From: an uncultured Clostridia bacterium
GTDB lineage: Bacteria > Bacillota > Clostridia > Christensenellales > Borkfalkiaceae
Assembly (NCBI GenBank): GCA_944372565.1
Contig: CALVZR010000094.1
Coordinates: forward strand, 1 to 15,448
Length of the DNA stretch: 15,448 bases
Reading direction: 5' to 3'
Positions 7,686 to 15,308 of the stretch are shown here, piece by piece. Position 1 is the stretch's first letter, and each line of letters starts with the position of its first letter. Under the pieces are notes generated by a model, which saw only the letters and a program-made list of their open reading frames with translations, was not told the origin of the DNA and made no database searches. A program made the translations under genes and the position numbers.

Positions 7686-8731
7686 AATTCTTCTCCGTTT
7701 TCGATGTATTTTTGCCGGAGCTGCCCGCAGGCGCCCTCGATATCCGCCCCCATTCTGCGGCGGAGGGTTGCCGAAAGCCCGCCGTGTTCCAGCCGCCCCA
7801 GAAAAGCATACGCCTGTTTATCCGTTGCCGCAAGCAATTTTCTTTCCTTCACCTCGTTGAGGCGGATGAGATTGACGTGGCAGGGCTTTCCTTTAAGCAG
7901 GGAAACGAGCGCGTCCGCCGAGGCTTTTCCGTCGGTTTCCCCCGCGATGAGCACGTATTCGAAAATATACCGCCTGCCCGTTTTGGAAAAATAATCATCG
8001 CACGCCGCGAGGATTTCCTTCACGGAAAAGCGCTTTGCCACGGGCATAATCTTCTGCCGCTCCTCGTCGTCCGGCGCGTGCAGGGAAACGGTCAAATTCA
8101 CGGGCAGTCCCTCGTCCGCAAACCGGCGGATCTTGTCCGCCAGCCCGCAGGTGGAAAGGCTCACGTTGCGCAGGCTGATGTTCAGCCCGCCCTTTTCCGA
8201 GAGGTTTTTTAAAAAACGCACGGTGTTGTCGTAGTTGTCGAGCGGCTCTCCGCTGCCCATCAGTACGACATTGGTTACCGCGCGCGCGTCCGCCGTGCCG
8301 CCTTCCGCGGCGTTTACCGCGGCGATCTGCCCCAGAATCTCCCCCGCGGTGAGGTTGCGCACCAGCCCGTTCAGTCCGCTCGCGCAGAACGCGCACCCCA
8401 TGCGGCAGCCGACCTGCGTGGAAACGCACTGCGTGTTCCCGTATTTATACTTCATCAGCACGCCTTCCACCACGTTGCCGTCCTGTAATCTGAAGAGGAA
8501 TTTTTTCGTGCCGTCCGCGCTCACGAGCGTCTGCACGATCTCGCAGGGCGGGGTATAAAAGCGGTTTTCCAGCTCTTCCCGCAAGGATTTTGGCAGCGCG
8601 CTCATCTCCTAAAAGCGCAGATTTTTACACAGTTCGGAAAACACCTGTCCCGCGCGGTACGCGGACTGCCCCATCTCCGTAAAAACCGTTTTCAGCTCCT
8701 CGGGGGACCAATCGAGCAAAACTTTTTTCAA
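7682..8731 (-). CDS. rlmN: 23S rRNA/tRNA adenine C2-methyltransferase RlmN, interrupted by an in-frame UAG
   Basis: RlmN is a radical-SAM enzyme that methylates A2503 of 23S rRNA and A37 of some tRNAs. From TTG at 8731 to TGA at 7682 the frame is 350 codons, the usual RlmN length, but codon 41 is TAG (8609-8611). Upstream, residues 1-40 match the family N-terminal domain (KKVLLDWSPEELKTVF, then GQSAYRAGQVF). Immediately downstream EMSALPKSLREEL matches the canonical F-x-E-M-x-x-L-x-K-x-L-R stretch. The catalytic parts are intact: CxxxCxxC at 109/113/116, and the two methyl-transfer cysteines at about 102 (QCVSTQ) and 335 (EGACGQL). The TTG start has GAGGAGGGAG upstream and follows the rsmB stop by one base. 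If UAG stops translation, only an N-truncated protein from ATG 8605 (307 residues) could form; that ATG has its AGGAG directly abutting, a poor spacing. Confidence 0.88.
8609..8611 (-). other. In-frame UAG codon within rlmN (codon 41)
   Basis: TAG lies between codons for F and E in the motif F-x-E-M. Homologues have D, E, S or similar at this variable position, so Gln or another residue would be tolerated. No frameshift is needed: both sides are in the same frame. Confidence 0.9.
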
Positions 8732-8732
8732 T

Positions 8733-9974
8733 TCACTCCCTCCTCAGAAATTTCGCGAAGAAAAAGCCGCCGCCCGCCGCGTCCGGCAGGAACTGGATTC
8801 CGCATTTTTTCTTCTCGTGCGCGAGCGGGCTTTCCGCTTCGCAGAGCGAAAAGGCGGGGTTTTCTTTGAGAAAACGCTCGGCGTTCGCCGAATTTTCCTC
8901 TTCAAAATAAGAGCAGGTGGAATAATAAAGATACCCGCCCTTCTTCACGTAAGCGGCGCAGTTTTGCAAAATTCTCCGCTGCAAAAGCACGAGATTTTGC
9001 AAATCGCCCTCGTTTTTGTTCAGCTTGATATCGGGATTTTCAAACGCCACGCCGAACCCCGAACAGGGCACGTCGCACAAAACGGCGTCGAACGCGCCCG
9101 CAAAGCGCGGCTCGAACGCCGAAGAATCCTTCACCTCGACGGAAATATTCTCCCTGTGCATACGCGCGGCGTACGTTTCGATGAGTTTCGCGCGGTGGGG
9201 ATGCACTTCGCAGGCGGTTACCTTTTCAAAACGGCGGGAAAGATTTACGCTCTTCCCTCCCGGCGCGGCGCAGGCGTCCAGAAGGGTTTTTCCGCTCTCC
9301 ACCGCCGCGCAGATCGCCGCCGAACCCACGCTCTGAAAGGTATATATCCCCTTGTCGTAATCGGCGTTGCGCACGAATCCGCTCGCCGAAAACACGTTTT
9401 CAAAGGGCGTTTCCCGATACGGAACGCCGAGAGAACGCAGATATTCTTTTCCGTCCGCCCCGTAAAACACCAGGGTGGAGCCGCCGCCGTTTGCCGCGAG
9501 GATCGATTCCGCCCGCTCCCTGCCGTATTCGGCGATCAGCCGTTTCACCGCGAACGCGGGATAGGAATATTTTACGCACAGCCGCTCGAAATCGTTTTCG
9601 GGCAGGGGGATCTCCCGCTCCGCAAACCGCCGCAGCACGGCGTTCACATAGCCGCCCACGCCGCCCTTTCCCATCTTTTTGACGAGTTCCACGGCGTTGT
9701 CGATGACGGCGTACGGCCGCTTTTGCAGAAATTTTATGGCGTACATGGCGATTTTGAGCACGATTTTTACCGCCGCTTTCGGGCTTTTCGGGCTTAAAAC
9801 GCCGATAGAATACGTCAGCAGCGCGTCGTTTTCAAGCACGCCGTAGCAAAGTTTGGTCGTGAGCGCGCGGTTTTTCTCCTCCACGGGCGTATCGGCGAGC
9901 GCCTGTTTCAGGTACGCGCCCTCCCCGTAAACCTTGCCGAGCACGCAGTACGCGTCGTAAAAGGTCGTCAGCAT
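8733..9974 (-). CDS. rsmB: 16S rRNA cytosine-967 C5-methyltransferase RsmB
   Basis: RsmB uses SAM to make m5C967 in 16S rRNA. The product has 413 residues, slightly shorter than B. subtilis (about 447). The NusB-like N-terminal RNA-binding domain covers about residues 1-130. The methyltransferase domain shows SAM motif DACAAPGGK (233-241), DVPCSG with Cys304, and YSTCSYFEEEN with catalytic Cys354. The ATG at 9974 overlaps the fmt stop by seven bases. The sequence before it (GGTGGGCGG) is only a weak RBS, so translation probably depends on ribosomes finishing fmt. This is relevant because fmt contains an internal UAG about 340 bases upstream. Stop codon TGA, one base before the rlmN TTG. Confidence 0.96.
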   Translation of the reverse strand: MLTTFYDAYCVLGKVYGEGAYLKQALADTPVEEKNRALTTKLCYGVLENDALLTYSIGVLSPKSPKAAVKIVLKIAMYAIKFLQKRPYAVIDNAVELVKKMGKGGVGGYVNAVLRRFAEREIPLPENDFERLCVKYSYPAFAVKRLIAEYGRERAESILAANGGGSTLVFYGADGKEYLRSLGVPYRETPFENVFSASGFVRNADYDKGIYTFQSVGSAAICAAVESGKTLLDACAAPGGKSVNLSRRFEKVTACEVHPHRAKLIETYAARMHRENISVEVKDSSAFEPRFAGAFDAVLCDVPCSGFGVAFENPDIKLNKNEGDLQNLVLLQRRILQNCAAYVKKGGYLYYSTCSYFEEENSANAERFLKENPAFSLCEAESPLAHEKKKCGIQFLPDAAGGGFFFAKFLRRE

Positions 9975-10903
9975 CCGCCCACCGCGTCGCCCGCGGCGAT
10001 CTTGCCGCCGCGCGCGTAATCCGCCGCGCTCATACGGCGCGAGCCCTGCGGCGTGACCTCTTCCACAATTAAAGAGCCCTTCCCGCAGGCGATTTCCAGC
10101 GCCTTATCCGCGCGGAGCACCTCGCCCGGATTTCCTTCGCCCGCCGCGGCTTTCGCCCGATCGATTTTAAGCTGCGCCCCGCGCACGAAGGTGTCGGCGC
10201 ACGGCCACGGCTCGAACGCCCGCACGCGGCAGGCGATCTCCTCCGCGGGCAGGGAAAAATCGATCAGCCCGTCTTCCTTGGCGATCTTTTTGCAAAACGT
10301 CGCCTCGGCGGCGTTCTACGGGGTGAATGCCGCCTTGCCCGATTTCACGAGCGCGACGGCCTGCAGGATGCACTCCGCGCCCAGCGCGGAGAGCCGAACG
10401 AATAAATCGCCCGCGTTTTCGTCCTCCCCGATATCCGTTTCCCGCTCAAAGAGGATATCCCCCGCGTCCGTTTCGAACGCCGTTTTCATAATAGTGACGC
10501 CCGTCTTTTTCTCCCCCGCGAGCAGGGCGCTCTGAATGGGAGAAGCCCCCCTGTATTTCGGCAGGAGGGAACCGTGGATATTGAGCGTATAGTATTTCGG
10601 AATCGCGAGGATCTCCTCGCTTAAAATCTGCCCGAACGCGCAGGTGACGAACACATCCGCCCCGAGCGCGCGGAGATCTTCGGCGCCTTCTTTGCGCACC
10701 GAGGTATATTCGAGCACCTTTATGCCCTTTTCGAGGGCGTACGCCTTCACCGCGGAGGGCGTTAAAATCTGCTTTCTGCCCACCTTTTTATCGTGCGAGG
10801 TAACCACCGCCGCGATCTCCTCGCCGCTTTCGTAAAGCGCGGCGAGCGGTTTCACCGCAAATTCGGGCGTGCCGAAAAACACGATCTTCAATTTATTTTC
10901 CAT
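9968..10903 (-). CDS. fmt: Methionyl-tRNA formyltransferase Fmt, interrupted by an in-frame UAG
   Basis: Fmt formylates initiator Met-tRNA using 10-formyltetrahydrofolate. ATG 10903 to TGA 9968 spans 312 codons, the normal length, but codon 196 is TAG (10316-10318). The N-terminal catalytic domain has FGTPEFAV, SLLPKYRGASPIQ, and the catalytic trio N108, H110 (NIHGS) and D146 (ETDAGD). After the TAG the same frame continues with EATFCKKIAKEDGLIDF and then AFEPWP, the conserved start of the C-terminal tRNA-binding domain. An ungapped alignment with E. coli Fmt from memory (GTAKPEVQDE versus GKAAFTP-stop-NA) puts the stop at the family's conserved Gln. The UAG is in the interdomain linker. The start overlaps def by 11 bases, with GGAG nine bases upstream. 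The order def-fmt-rsmB is canonical. Confidence 0.9.
10296..10315 (-). other. Inverted repeat immediately 3' of the fmt UAG
   Basis: On the minus strand the 20 bases directly after the TAG form an 8-bp stem (one C-A mismatch) with a four-base loop (CGAG), followed by TTTTGC. The segment also encodes ordinary Fmt residues, so this may be coincidence. The placement invites comparison with stop-codon recoding elements. Confidence 0.4.
10316..10318 (-). other. In-frame UAG codon within fmt (codon 196)
   Basis: TAG lies between a Pro codon and an Asn codon in the linker segment where family members read P-Q-D/N or V-Q-D. A single C-to-T change from CAG (Gln) would produce it. The flanking coding sequence is intact and in one frame. 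Confidence 0.9.
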
Positions 10904-11351
10904 CGTTTTTCAGCTCCGTAGCCTTGTCGATATAGAGCACGCCGTCTAAATGGTCGTATTCGTGGCAGATCGCCCGCGCGAAAAAGTCGTATGCCTTTAA
11001 GGTGAACTCCCGCCCGTTCCTGTCGAACGCGCGGATCTCCACCACGCGGGGGCGCTCCACGGTGCCGTATTTTCCGCGCACCGAAAGACAGCCTTCCTCC
11101 CCCACCTGGCGCCCCTTGGTTTTTACGAGAACGGGGTTCACGAATTCAAAATATCCTTCTTTCACGTCCACCACGAAGGCGCGCCGCAGCACGCCGACCT
11201 GCACCGCCGCAAGCCCCGCGCCGTCCGCCTCTTTGAGCGTTTCCTTCATGTCGTCGAGAAGGGCGGCGAGTTTTGCGTCGAACTGTTCCACGGGCGCGCT
11301 CTTTTTGCGGAGCACGTCGTCTCCTACCTGTACGATGTTTCTGATTGCCAT
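10893..11351 (-). CDS. def: Peptide deformylase
   Basis: This is a metalloenzyme that removes the formyl group from nascent N-terminal Met. The product has 152 residues. All three family motifs are present: GAGLAAVQVG (motif 1), EEGCLS with the metal-binding Cys (motif 2), and HEYDHLDGVLYID with the HExxH-type metal ligands and catalytic Glu (motif 3). The ATG at 11351 has TAAGGA, which includes the priA stop codon, seven bases upstream. It lies ten bases after priA and overlaps fmt by 11 bases. The def-fmt pair carries out opposite steps of the formyl-Met cycle. An intact def implies that formylation still occurs, which argues against loss of fmt function. Stop codon TAA. Confidence 0.97.
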   Translation of the reverse strand: MAIRNIVQVGDDVLRKKSAPVEQFDAKLAALLDDMKETLKEADGAGLAAVQVGVLRRAFVVDVKEGYFEFVNPVLVKTKGRQVGEEGCLSVRGKYGTVERPRVVEIRAFDRNGREFTLKAYDFFARAICHEYDHLDGVLYIDKATELKNDGK

Positions 11352-11361
11352 AATTTCGTCC

Positions 11362-13551
11362 TTACGTTAAATTGTTGGGATTGACTTCCACGCCCACGAG
11401 TACGGCGCGGCTTTTGTATTTCGCGCAGATCTCCTGCACGCGGAACTTGAAATTTTTCAGCGAGGTGCGCATGAGCACCTGATAGCGGAACTTGTTGTTC
11501 AGCCGCTTGATGGGCGCTTTCATACACCCGAAAAACTTGAACTGCGAGGGGTTTTTTACATATTCCGCGTTCAGCTCCTCGTAAACGGCGCGGAGCGCGT
11601 CTTTCGCCCTGCCGTCGTCCTCGCAGGAAACGAGCACGCGGATGATCTCCGAAAACGGCGGGAATCCCGTCGCCTTGCGGAGGGCGATCTCGTTTTCGTA
11701 AAAGCCCGTATAATCGTAGTTCACGGCGAAACGGAGCACGTTGTTTTCGGGCTGATAGGTCTGCAGCACCACCTTGCCCGCTTCGCCCGCGCGCCCGCTC
11801 CTGCCCGCCACCTGGGTGATGAGCTGAAAGGTGCGCTCGCCGCTCCTGTAATCGGAAAAATGCAGGCTCATATCCGCGTCCAGAATGCCGACCAGGGTAA
11901 CCGAAGGGAAATCGTGCCCCTTGGCGATCATCTGCGTGCCCACGAGGATATCCGCCTTTTTTGCGGCGAATTCCGCGAGGATTTTCAGATGCCCTTCCTT
12001 GGTCTGCGTGGTATCCCTGTCCATACGCAGGATGCGCGCCGAGGGAAAGAGTTTTTTCAGTTCTCCCGCCACGCGCTGGGTGCCGATTCCGCCGTATCGC
12101 AGGAATTTGCTGCCGCAGGCGGGGCAGGTTTCGATCATTTTATACTTCGCGTTGCAATAATGGCATTTGAGCGCGCCCTCGTCCATATGATAGGTGAGCG
12201 CCACGTCGCACGCCTCGCACGTCGGCACATAGCCGCACGAAGTGCAGATGACGTTTTTGGAATATCCGCGCTGATTCAAAAATACGATCGCCTGGTTCCC
12301 CTTGGCGAGCACCTCCGAAAGTTCGGCTTTGAGCGCGGAGGAAAACGCCGTGTTGTTTCCGCGGCGCACTTCCCGCCGCATATCCACGATCTCCACTTCC
12401 GGCAGTTTTTTCCCGTTGATGCGCTCTTTCAGCTCGACGAGCGCGTACTCCCCCCGCCGCGCGCGCAGATAGGTTTCCACCGCGGGCGTGGCGCTGCCGA
12501 GAACGACTTTCGCCTTGTTGTACGAGGCGCGGAATTTCGCCACTTCCAGCGTGTTGTAGCGGGGCGCGGACTCGCTCTGATAACTGCCGTCGTGCTCCTC
12601 GTCGATGACGATCAGCCCCACGTTTTCCAGCGGGGCAAACACCGCGCTCCGCGCGCCCACGGCGATTTTCGCCTCGCCGCTACGAAGGCGCCACCATTCG
12701 TCGAAACGCTCACCCGCCGTCAGGCCGCTGTGCAGTATGGCGCATTCGTCGCCGAATCTGCGGCGCAGATTGCCCGCCATCTGGGGCGTGAGCGAAATTT
12801 CCGGCACGAGTAAAATGGCCGTTTTGCCGCGGTCAAGAACATCGCGGATGAGCCTTAAATACACTTCCGTTTTGCCGCTCCCCGTCACGCCGTGGATGAG
12901 CGAAACCGTCCTGTCCGTTTCCTCGACGACGCGCACCACCTTTTCCTGATCGGGCGTGAGCGTTATGCTCTTTTCCTTGCCGTCCAGATCCGCATACGGG
13001 CGGCGTTCGCTCTTTTCTTCCGTTACGCGGATCAGCCCCTTTTTCACGAGCGCGCCCACCGCCGGCCCGCCGTATTTGGCGTTCAGAGCGCTGAGCGGAA
13101 AGCGCTTTGCCGAGGCGAGAAAGGAAAGCGCCGCGCGCTGGCTTGCCGCGTTCTTTTTTAAAGAGGCGAGCGCCTCTTCCTCCCCTTCCGCCGCGTATTC
13201 GGCGATTTTCACCGTCTGCTCCCGCACCGTTCCCCTGCGCATCTCCGCGGGCAGGAACAGGCGGAGCGCCGCGGCCTTGCTCACGAAAAAGTTCTTCGAG
13301 ATCTCTTCCGCAAGCCGCAAACATTCCTTCGTGAGGGCGGGCACGGCGTCGAGCTTTCCGAGCACGTCTTTCACGCGCGCCTCGTCGTAATTGGGGCGCT
13401 CCTTCACGCGCATCACGATGCCGTCCTTTTTCGTCTTCCCGAACGGAACGGCAACCCGGTCTCCCTCGCGGAGATCGTCCCCGCCGTACCGATATTCAAA
13501 TATTCTGTCCGTTTCGCCGCTCAGGATATCGACGATCACATCGACGTACAT
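11362..13551 (-). CDS. priA: Primosomal protein N' (replication restart helicase PriA)
   Basis: PriA recognises abandoned replication forks and reloads the replicative helicase. The product has 729 residues. The N-terminal DNA-binding region covers about 1-200. Motifs follow in order: Walker A GVTGSGKT (221-228), DEEH (317-320), GSATP (about 352-356), eight zinc-binding cysteines in four pairs (about 436-480), and QVAGRSGRAG near 580-590. I chose ATG 13551 (MYVDVIVDI) because a GGAG lies nine bases upstream. The alternative start 12 codons earlier lies within the hairpin after rpoZ and adds a non-conserved leader. In Bacillus coaBC stands between rpoZ and priA; it is absent here. Stop codon TAA, ten bases before def. 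Confidence 0.97.
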   Translation of the reverse strand: MYVDVIVDILSGETDRIFEYRYGGDDLREGDRVAVPFGKTKKDGIVMRVKERPNYDEARVKDVLGKLDAVPALTKECLRLAEEISKNFFVSKAAALRLFLPAEMRRGTVREQTVKIAEYAAEGEEEALASLKKNAASQRAALSFLASAKRFPLSALNAKYGGPAVGALVKKGLIRVTEEKSERRPYADLDGKEKSITLTPDQEKVVRVVEETDRTVSLIHGVTGSGKTEVYLRLIRDVLDRGKTAILLVPEISLTPQMAGNLRRRFGDECAILHSGLTAGERFDEWWRLRSGEAKIAVGARSAVFAPLENVGLIVIDEEHDGSYQSESAPRYNTLEVAKFRASYNKAKVVLGSATPAVETYLRARRGEYALVELKERINGKKLPEVEIVDMRREVRRGNNTAFSSALKAELSEVLAKGNQAIVFLNQRGYSKNVICTSCGYVPTCEACDVALTYHMDEGALKCHYCNAKYKMIETCPACGSKFLRYGGIGTQRVAGELKKLFPSARILRMDRDTTQTKEGHLKILAEFAAKKADILVGTQMIAKGHDFPSVTLVGILDADMSLHFSDYRSGERTFQLITQVAGRSGRAGEAGKVVLQTYQPENNVLRFAVNYDYTGFYENEIALRKATGFPPFSEIIRVLVSCEDDGRAKDALRAVYEELNAEYVKNPSQFKFFGCMKAPIKRLNNKFRYQVLMRTSLKNFKFRVQEICAKYKSRAVLVGVEVNPNNLT

Positions 13552-13571
13552 CTTTCGTTTCTCCGAAAAAC

Positions 13572-13602
13572 AAAATATGTTCGGCAAGCGCGAACATATT
13601 TT
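13572..13602 (-). terminator. Hairpin with U-rich tail between rpoZ and priA (terminator or attenuator)
   Basis: A perfect 12-bp inverted repeat (13591-13602 with 13572-13583) has a seven-base loop. On the minus strand it ends in TTTT, then GTTTTT, directly followed by the priA RBS. The stem is AT-rich, so termination is probably partial. It splits yicC-gmk-rpoZ from priA onward while leaving them in one transcript by readthrough. Confidence 0.6.
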
Positions 13603-13612
13603 TCTTCTCTAT

Positions 13613-13816
13613 TCAGTCTTCGCTCGCGACGAGCTTTCCCTCGTAAATTTCCTGCGCCGCGACCGAAAGCGCCTTTTCGTTGCCGGGAAGCTCCGTGAGC
13701 CCCTGGTTCTGCGCCTGGTCCAGAAGCTGCCGCGCACGCTTGGAAGCGACCACGCACAGCGCGTATTTCGACCCGATTTTTTCCGCAAGTATATCGATGG
13801 GCGGTTCCTGTATCAT
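13613..13816 (-). CDS. rpoZ: DNA-directed RNA polymerase omega subunit
   Basis: This is a 67-residue subunit that helps fold and hold the beta' subunit. The family core is clear: SKYALCVVASKRARQLL (residues 16-32), then KALSVAAQEIYEGKLV near the C-terminus, matching K-x-x-x-x-A-x-x-E-I-x-x-G-K. ATG overlaps the gmk stop as ATGA (4 bases). AAAGGAG lies 11 bases upstream, rather far, so coupling to gmk translation probably helps. gmk-rpoZ adjacency is near-universal in Bacillota. Stop codon TGA. Confidence 0.95.
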   Translation of the reverse strand: MIQEPPIDILAEKIGSKYALCVVASKRARQLLDQAQNQGLTELPGNEKALSVAAQEIYEGKLVASED

Positions 13817-14373
13817 TCTTTTTCACTCTCCTTTCCGATGATTTTTATCAATTCTTCATACGCCTCTTCCAGATCGTCGTTGACGACGGAATAATCGTAA
13901 TCCTTTTCCAGACTGTATTCGTATTCCAGCCGCGCCAGGCGCTTTTCGATCTTGTCGAAACTCTCGGTGTTGCGCCTGATCAGCCGCTCGCGCAGCGCCT
14001 CGACGGAGGGCGCTTTCAAAAAGATGAGCACGGCGTCCGGCCGCTGGGCCTTGACGAGTTCCCCCCCGTTCACGTCGATTTCCAAAAGCACGTTTTTTTC
14101 TTCGAGCGTTTTTTCCACGTAGTCTTTCGGGGTGCCGTAGAAGTTATCGAAATGTTCGGAATACTCGTAGAACAGCCCCGCGTTCGCGCGGCGCAGGAAC
14201 TCTTCCTTCGTCAAAAAGAAATAATCCACGCCGTCTTTTTCCCCTTCGCGTTTTTCTCTCGTCGTGCAGGAGATGCTGAGCGCGATATCCGGGTTGCGCA
14301 GGCGGATCATGTTCGCCAGCGTGCCCTTCCCCACGCCCGAAGGCCCCGACAGCACGAATAATTTGTGTTTCAC
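13813..14373 (-). CDS. gmk: Guanylate kinase
   Basis: Gmk phosphorylates GMP to GDP with ATP, feeding GTP, dGTP and alarmone pools. The product has 186 residues. The P-loop GPSGVGKGT is at 10-18. GMP-binding residues are in STT-like SCTTREKREGE (35-45) and VDYFFL, with the lid region at ERLIRRNTES and an R-x-x-R-L-x-R-x-x-x-E segment. The start is GTG at 14373, supported by AAAGGAG seven bases upstream and by the MKHKLFVLSGPSG family start. It is 12 bases after yicC and overlaps rpoZ by four. In Bacillus remA lies between yicC and gmk; here it is missing. Stop codon TGA. Confidence 0.97.
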   Translation of the reverse strand: MKHKLFVLSGPSGVGKGTLANMIRLRNPDIALSISCTTREKREGEKDGVDYFFLTKEEFLRRANAGLFYEYSEHFDNFYGTPKDYVEKTLEEKNVLLEIDVNGGELVKAQRPDAVLIFLKAPSVEALRERLIRRNTESFDKIEKRLARLEYEYSLEKDYDYSVVNDDLEEAYEELIKIIGKESEKE

Positions 14374-14385
14374 GTGTTTTCTCCT

Positions 14386-15258
14386 TTATTCGAGGTTCTG
14401 CACCTGTTCGCGTATCTTTTCGATCTCGCCTTTCAAAAGCAGCCCGGAATCGGTGATCGCCAGATCGTTCGCCTTGGAGCAGATGGTGTTTGCCTCCCTG
14501 TTGAATTCCTGAATGAGAAAATCGATCTGTTTGCCGCTCCCTTCCTTTTGAAGCAGGCGGCCGAACTGCGCGATGTGCGAAAAAAGCCGCGTGATCTCCT
14601 CGTCTATATTCGACTTGTCCGCGAAAAACGCCACCTCGTTTAACAGGCGGGTTTCGTCCACAGCCACGTCGCCGAGCGCCTCTTTGATGCGCTCTTTGAG
14701 CTTCTTCGCGTAATCTTCCTTCACGAGCGGCGCGCGCTCCGCGATCTTTTCCACGATGGAGCGCACCGTTTCCATGCGCGCTTTCATATCTTGAACGAGC
14801 TTTTCCCCTTCCGCGGCGCGCATCTCGTCGAGCGCGGCGACCGCCTTTTCCGCCGTTTCGCGCACGGCGGCGGCAAGCTCGCTTTCTTCCGGGAGATCCT
14901 CTTCGTCCTCCACGACCCCCTGCGCCCGCATGAGCGCGGACACCGTATAGTCGTTTTCCAGCCCGAAACGCTCCGAAAGCGCCTTCGCCGCGGAAACGTA
15001 GTTTTCCGCCAGCGCGAAGTTTACGCCGAGCGCGGCGGCTTTTTCCCTGCCGTCTTTGAACGAAACGAACACGTCCACCCTGCCGCGGCGGAGTTTTTCC
15101 TGCACGCACTTGCGGATGACGTCCTCATAGGCGAAAAGCGCGCGCGGCAGTTTGGCGTTGAGGTCGAGGTTGCGGTTGTTCACCGACCTGATCTCCACCG
15201 AAATTTCGATTTGGTTTTCCTTGTATTCGGCCCTGCCGTATCCCGTCATGCTCTTCAT
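14386..15258 (-). CDS. yicC: YicC/YloC family endoribonuclease
   Basis: The product has 290 residues, typical of the YicC family (E. coli YicC, B. subtilis YloC), which has been characterised as an endoribonuclease affecting small-RNA turnover. The N-terminal signature SMTGYGRAE is at 3-11. The C-terminal conserved block is IDFLIQEFNREANTICSKAND, followed by a K-x-E-I-E-K-I-R-E-Q-V-Q-N-L-E ending. The middle is acidic and helical (about 115-200). The ATG at 15258 has AAAGGAAA upstream and a strong promoter about 20 bases before it, so this is the first gene of the long operon. Stop codon TAA. Confidence 0.95.
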   Translation of the reverse strand: MKSMTGYGRAEYKENQIEISVEIRSVNNRNLDLNAKLPRALFAYEDVIRKCVQEKLRRGRVDVFVSFKDGREKAAALGVNFALAENYVSAAKALSERFGLENDYTVSALMRAQGVVEDEEDLPEESELAAAVRETAEKAVAALDEMRAAEGEKLVQDMKARMETVRSIVEKIAERAPLVKEDYAKKLKERIKEALGDVAVDETRLLNEVAFFADKSNIDEEITRLFSHIAQFGRLLQKEGSGKQIDFLIQEFNREANTICSKANDLAITDSGLLLKGEIEKIREQVQNLE

Positions 15259-15279
15259 CGGCGTTTCCTTTATTTCATT

Positions 15280-15308
15280 ATTTTATCACACTATCGGCGA
15301 AATTTCAA
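15280..15308 (-). promoter_or_regulatory. Sigma-A promoter of the yicC-gmk-rpoZ operon
   Basis: Minus-strand TTGAAA (15303-15308) and TAAAAT (15280-15285) are spaced by 17 bases, with TG in the extended -10 position. Predicted transcription start is near 15273, giving a short leader. The -35 element overlaps the ligA stop codon. Confidence 0.8.

Noticed and set aside
7682..8605. rlmN as a naturally short gene starting at ATG 8605
   Set aside because: The upstream 40 codons match the RlmN N-terminus in the same frame and have a far better RBS at 8731; the ATG at 8605 has its AGGAG directly abutting.
8817..9797. 326-codon plus-strand open frame antisense to rsmB
   Set aside because: Shadow of rsmB; no family features or start signals.
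9968..10225. Separate small gene for the C-terminal part of fmt
   Set aside because: No good RBS or start codon near the domain boundary, and the frame is continuous with the upstream fmt part through the UAG.
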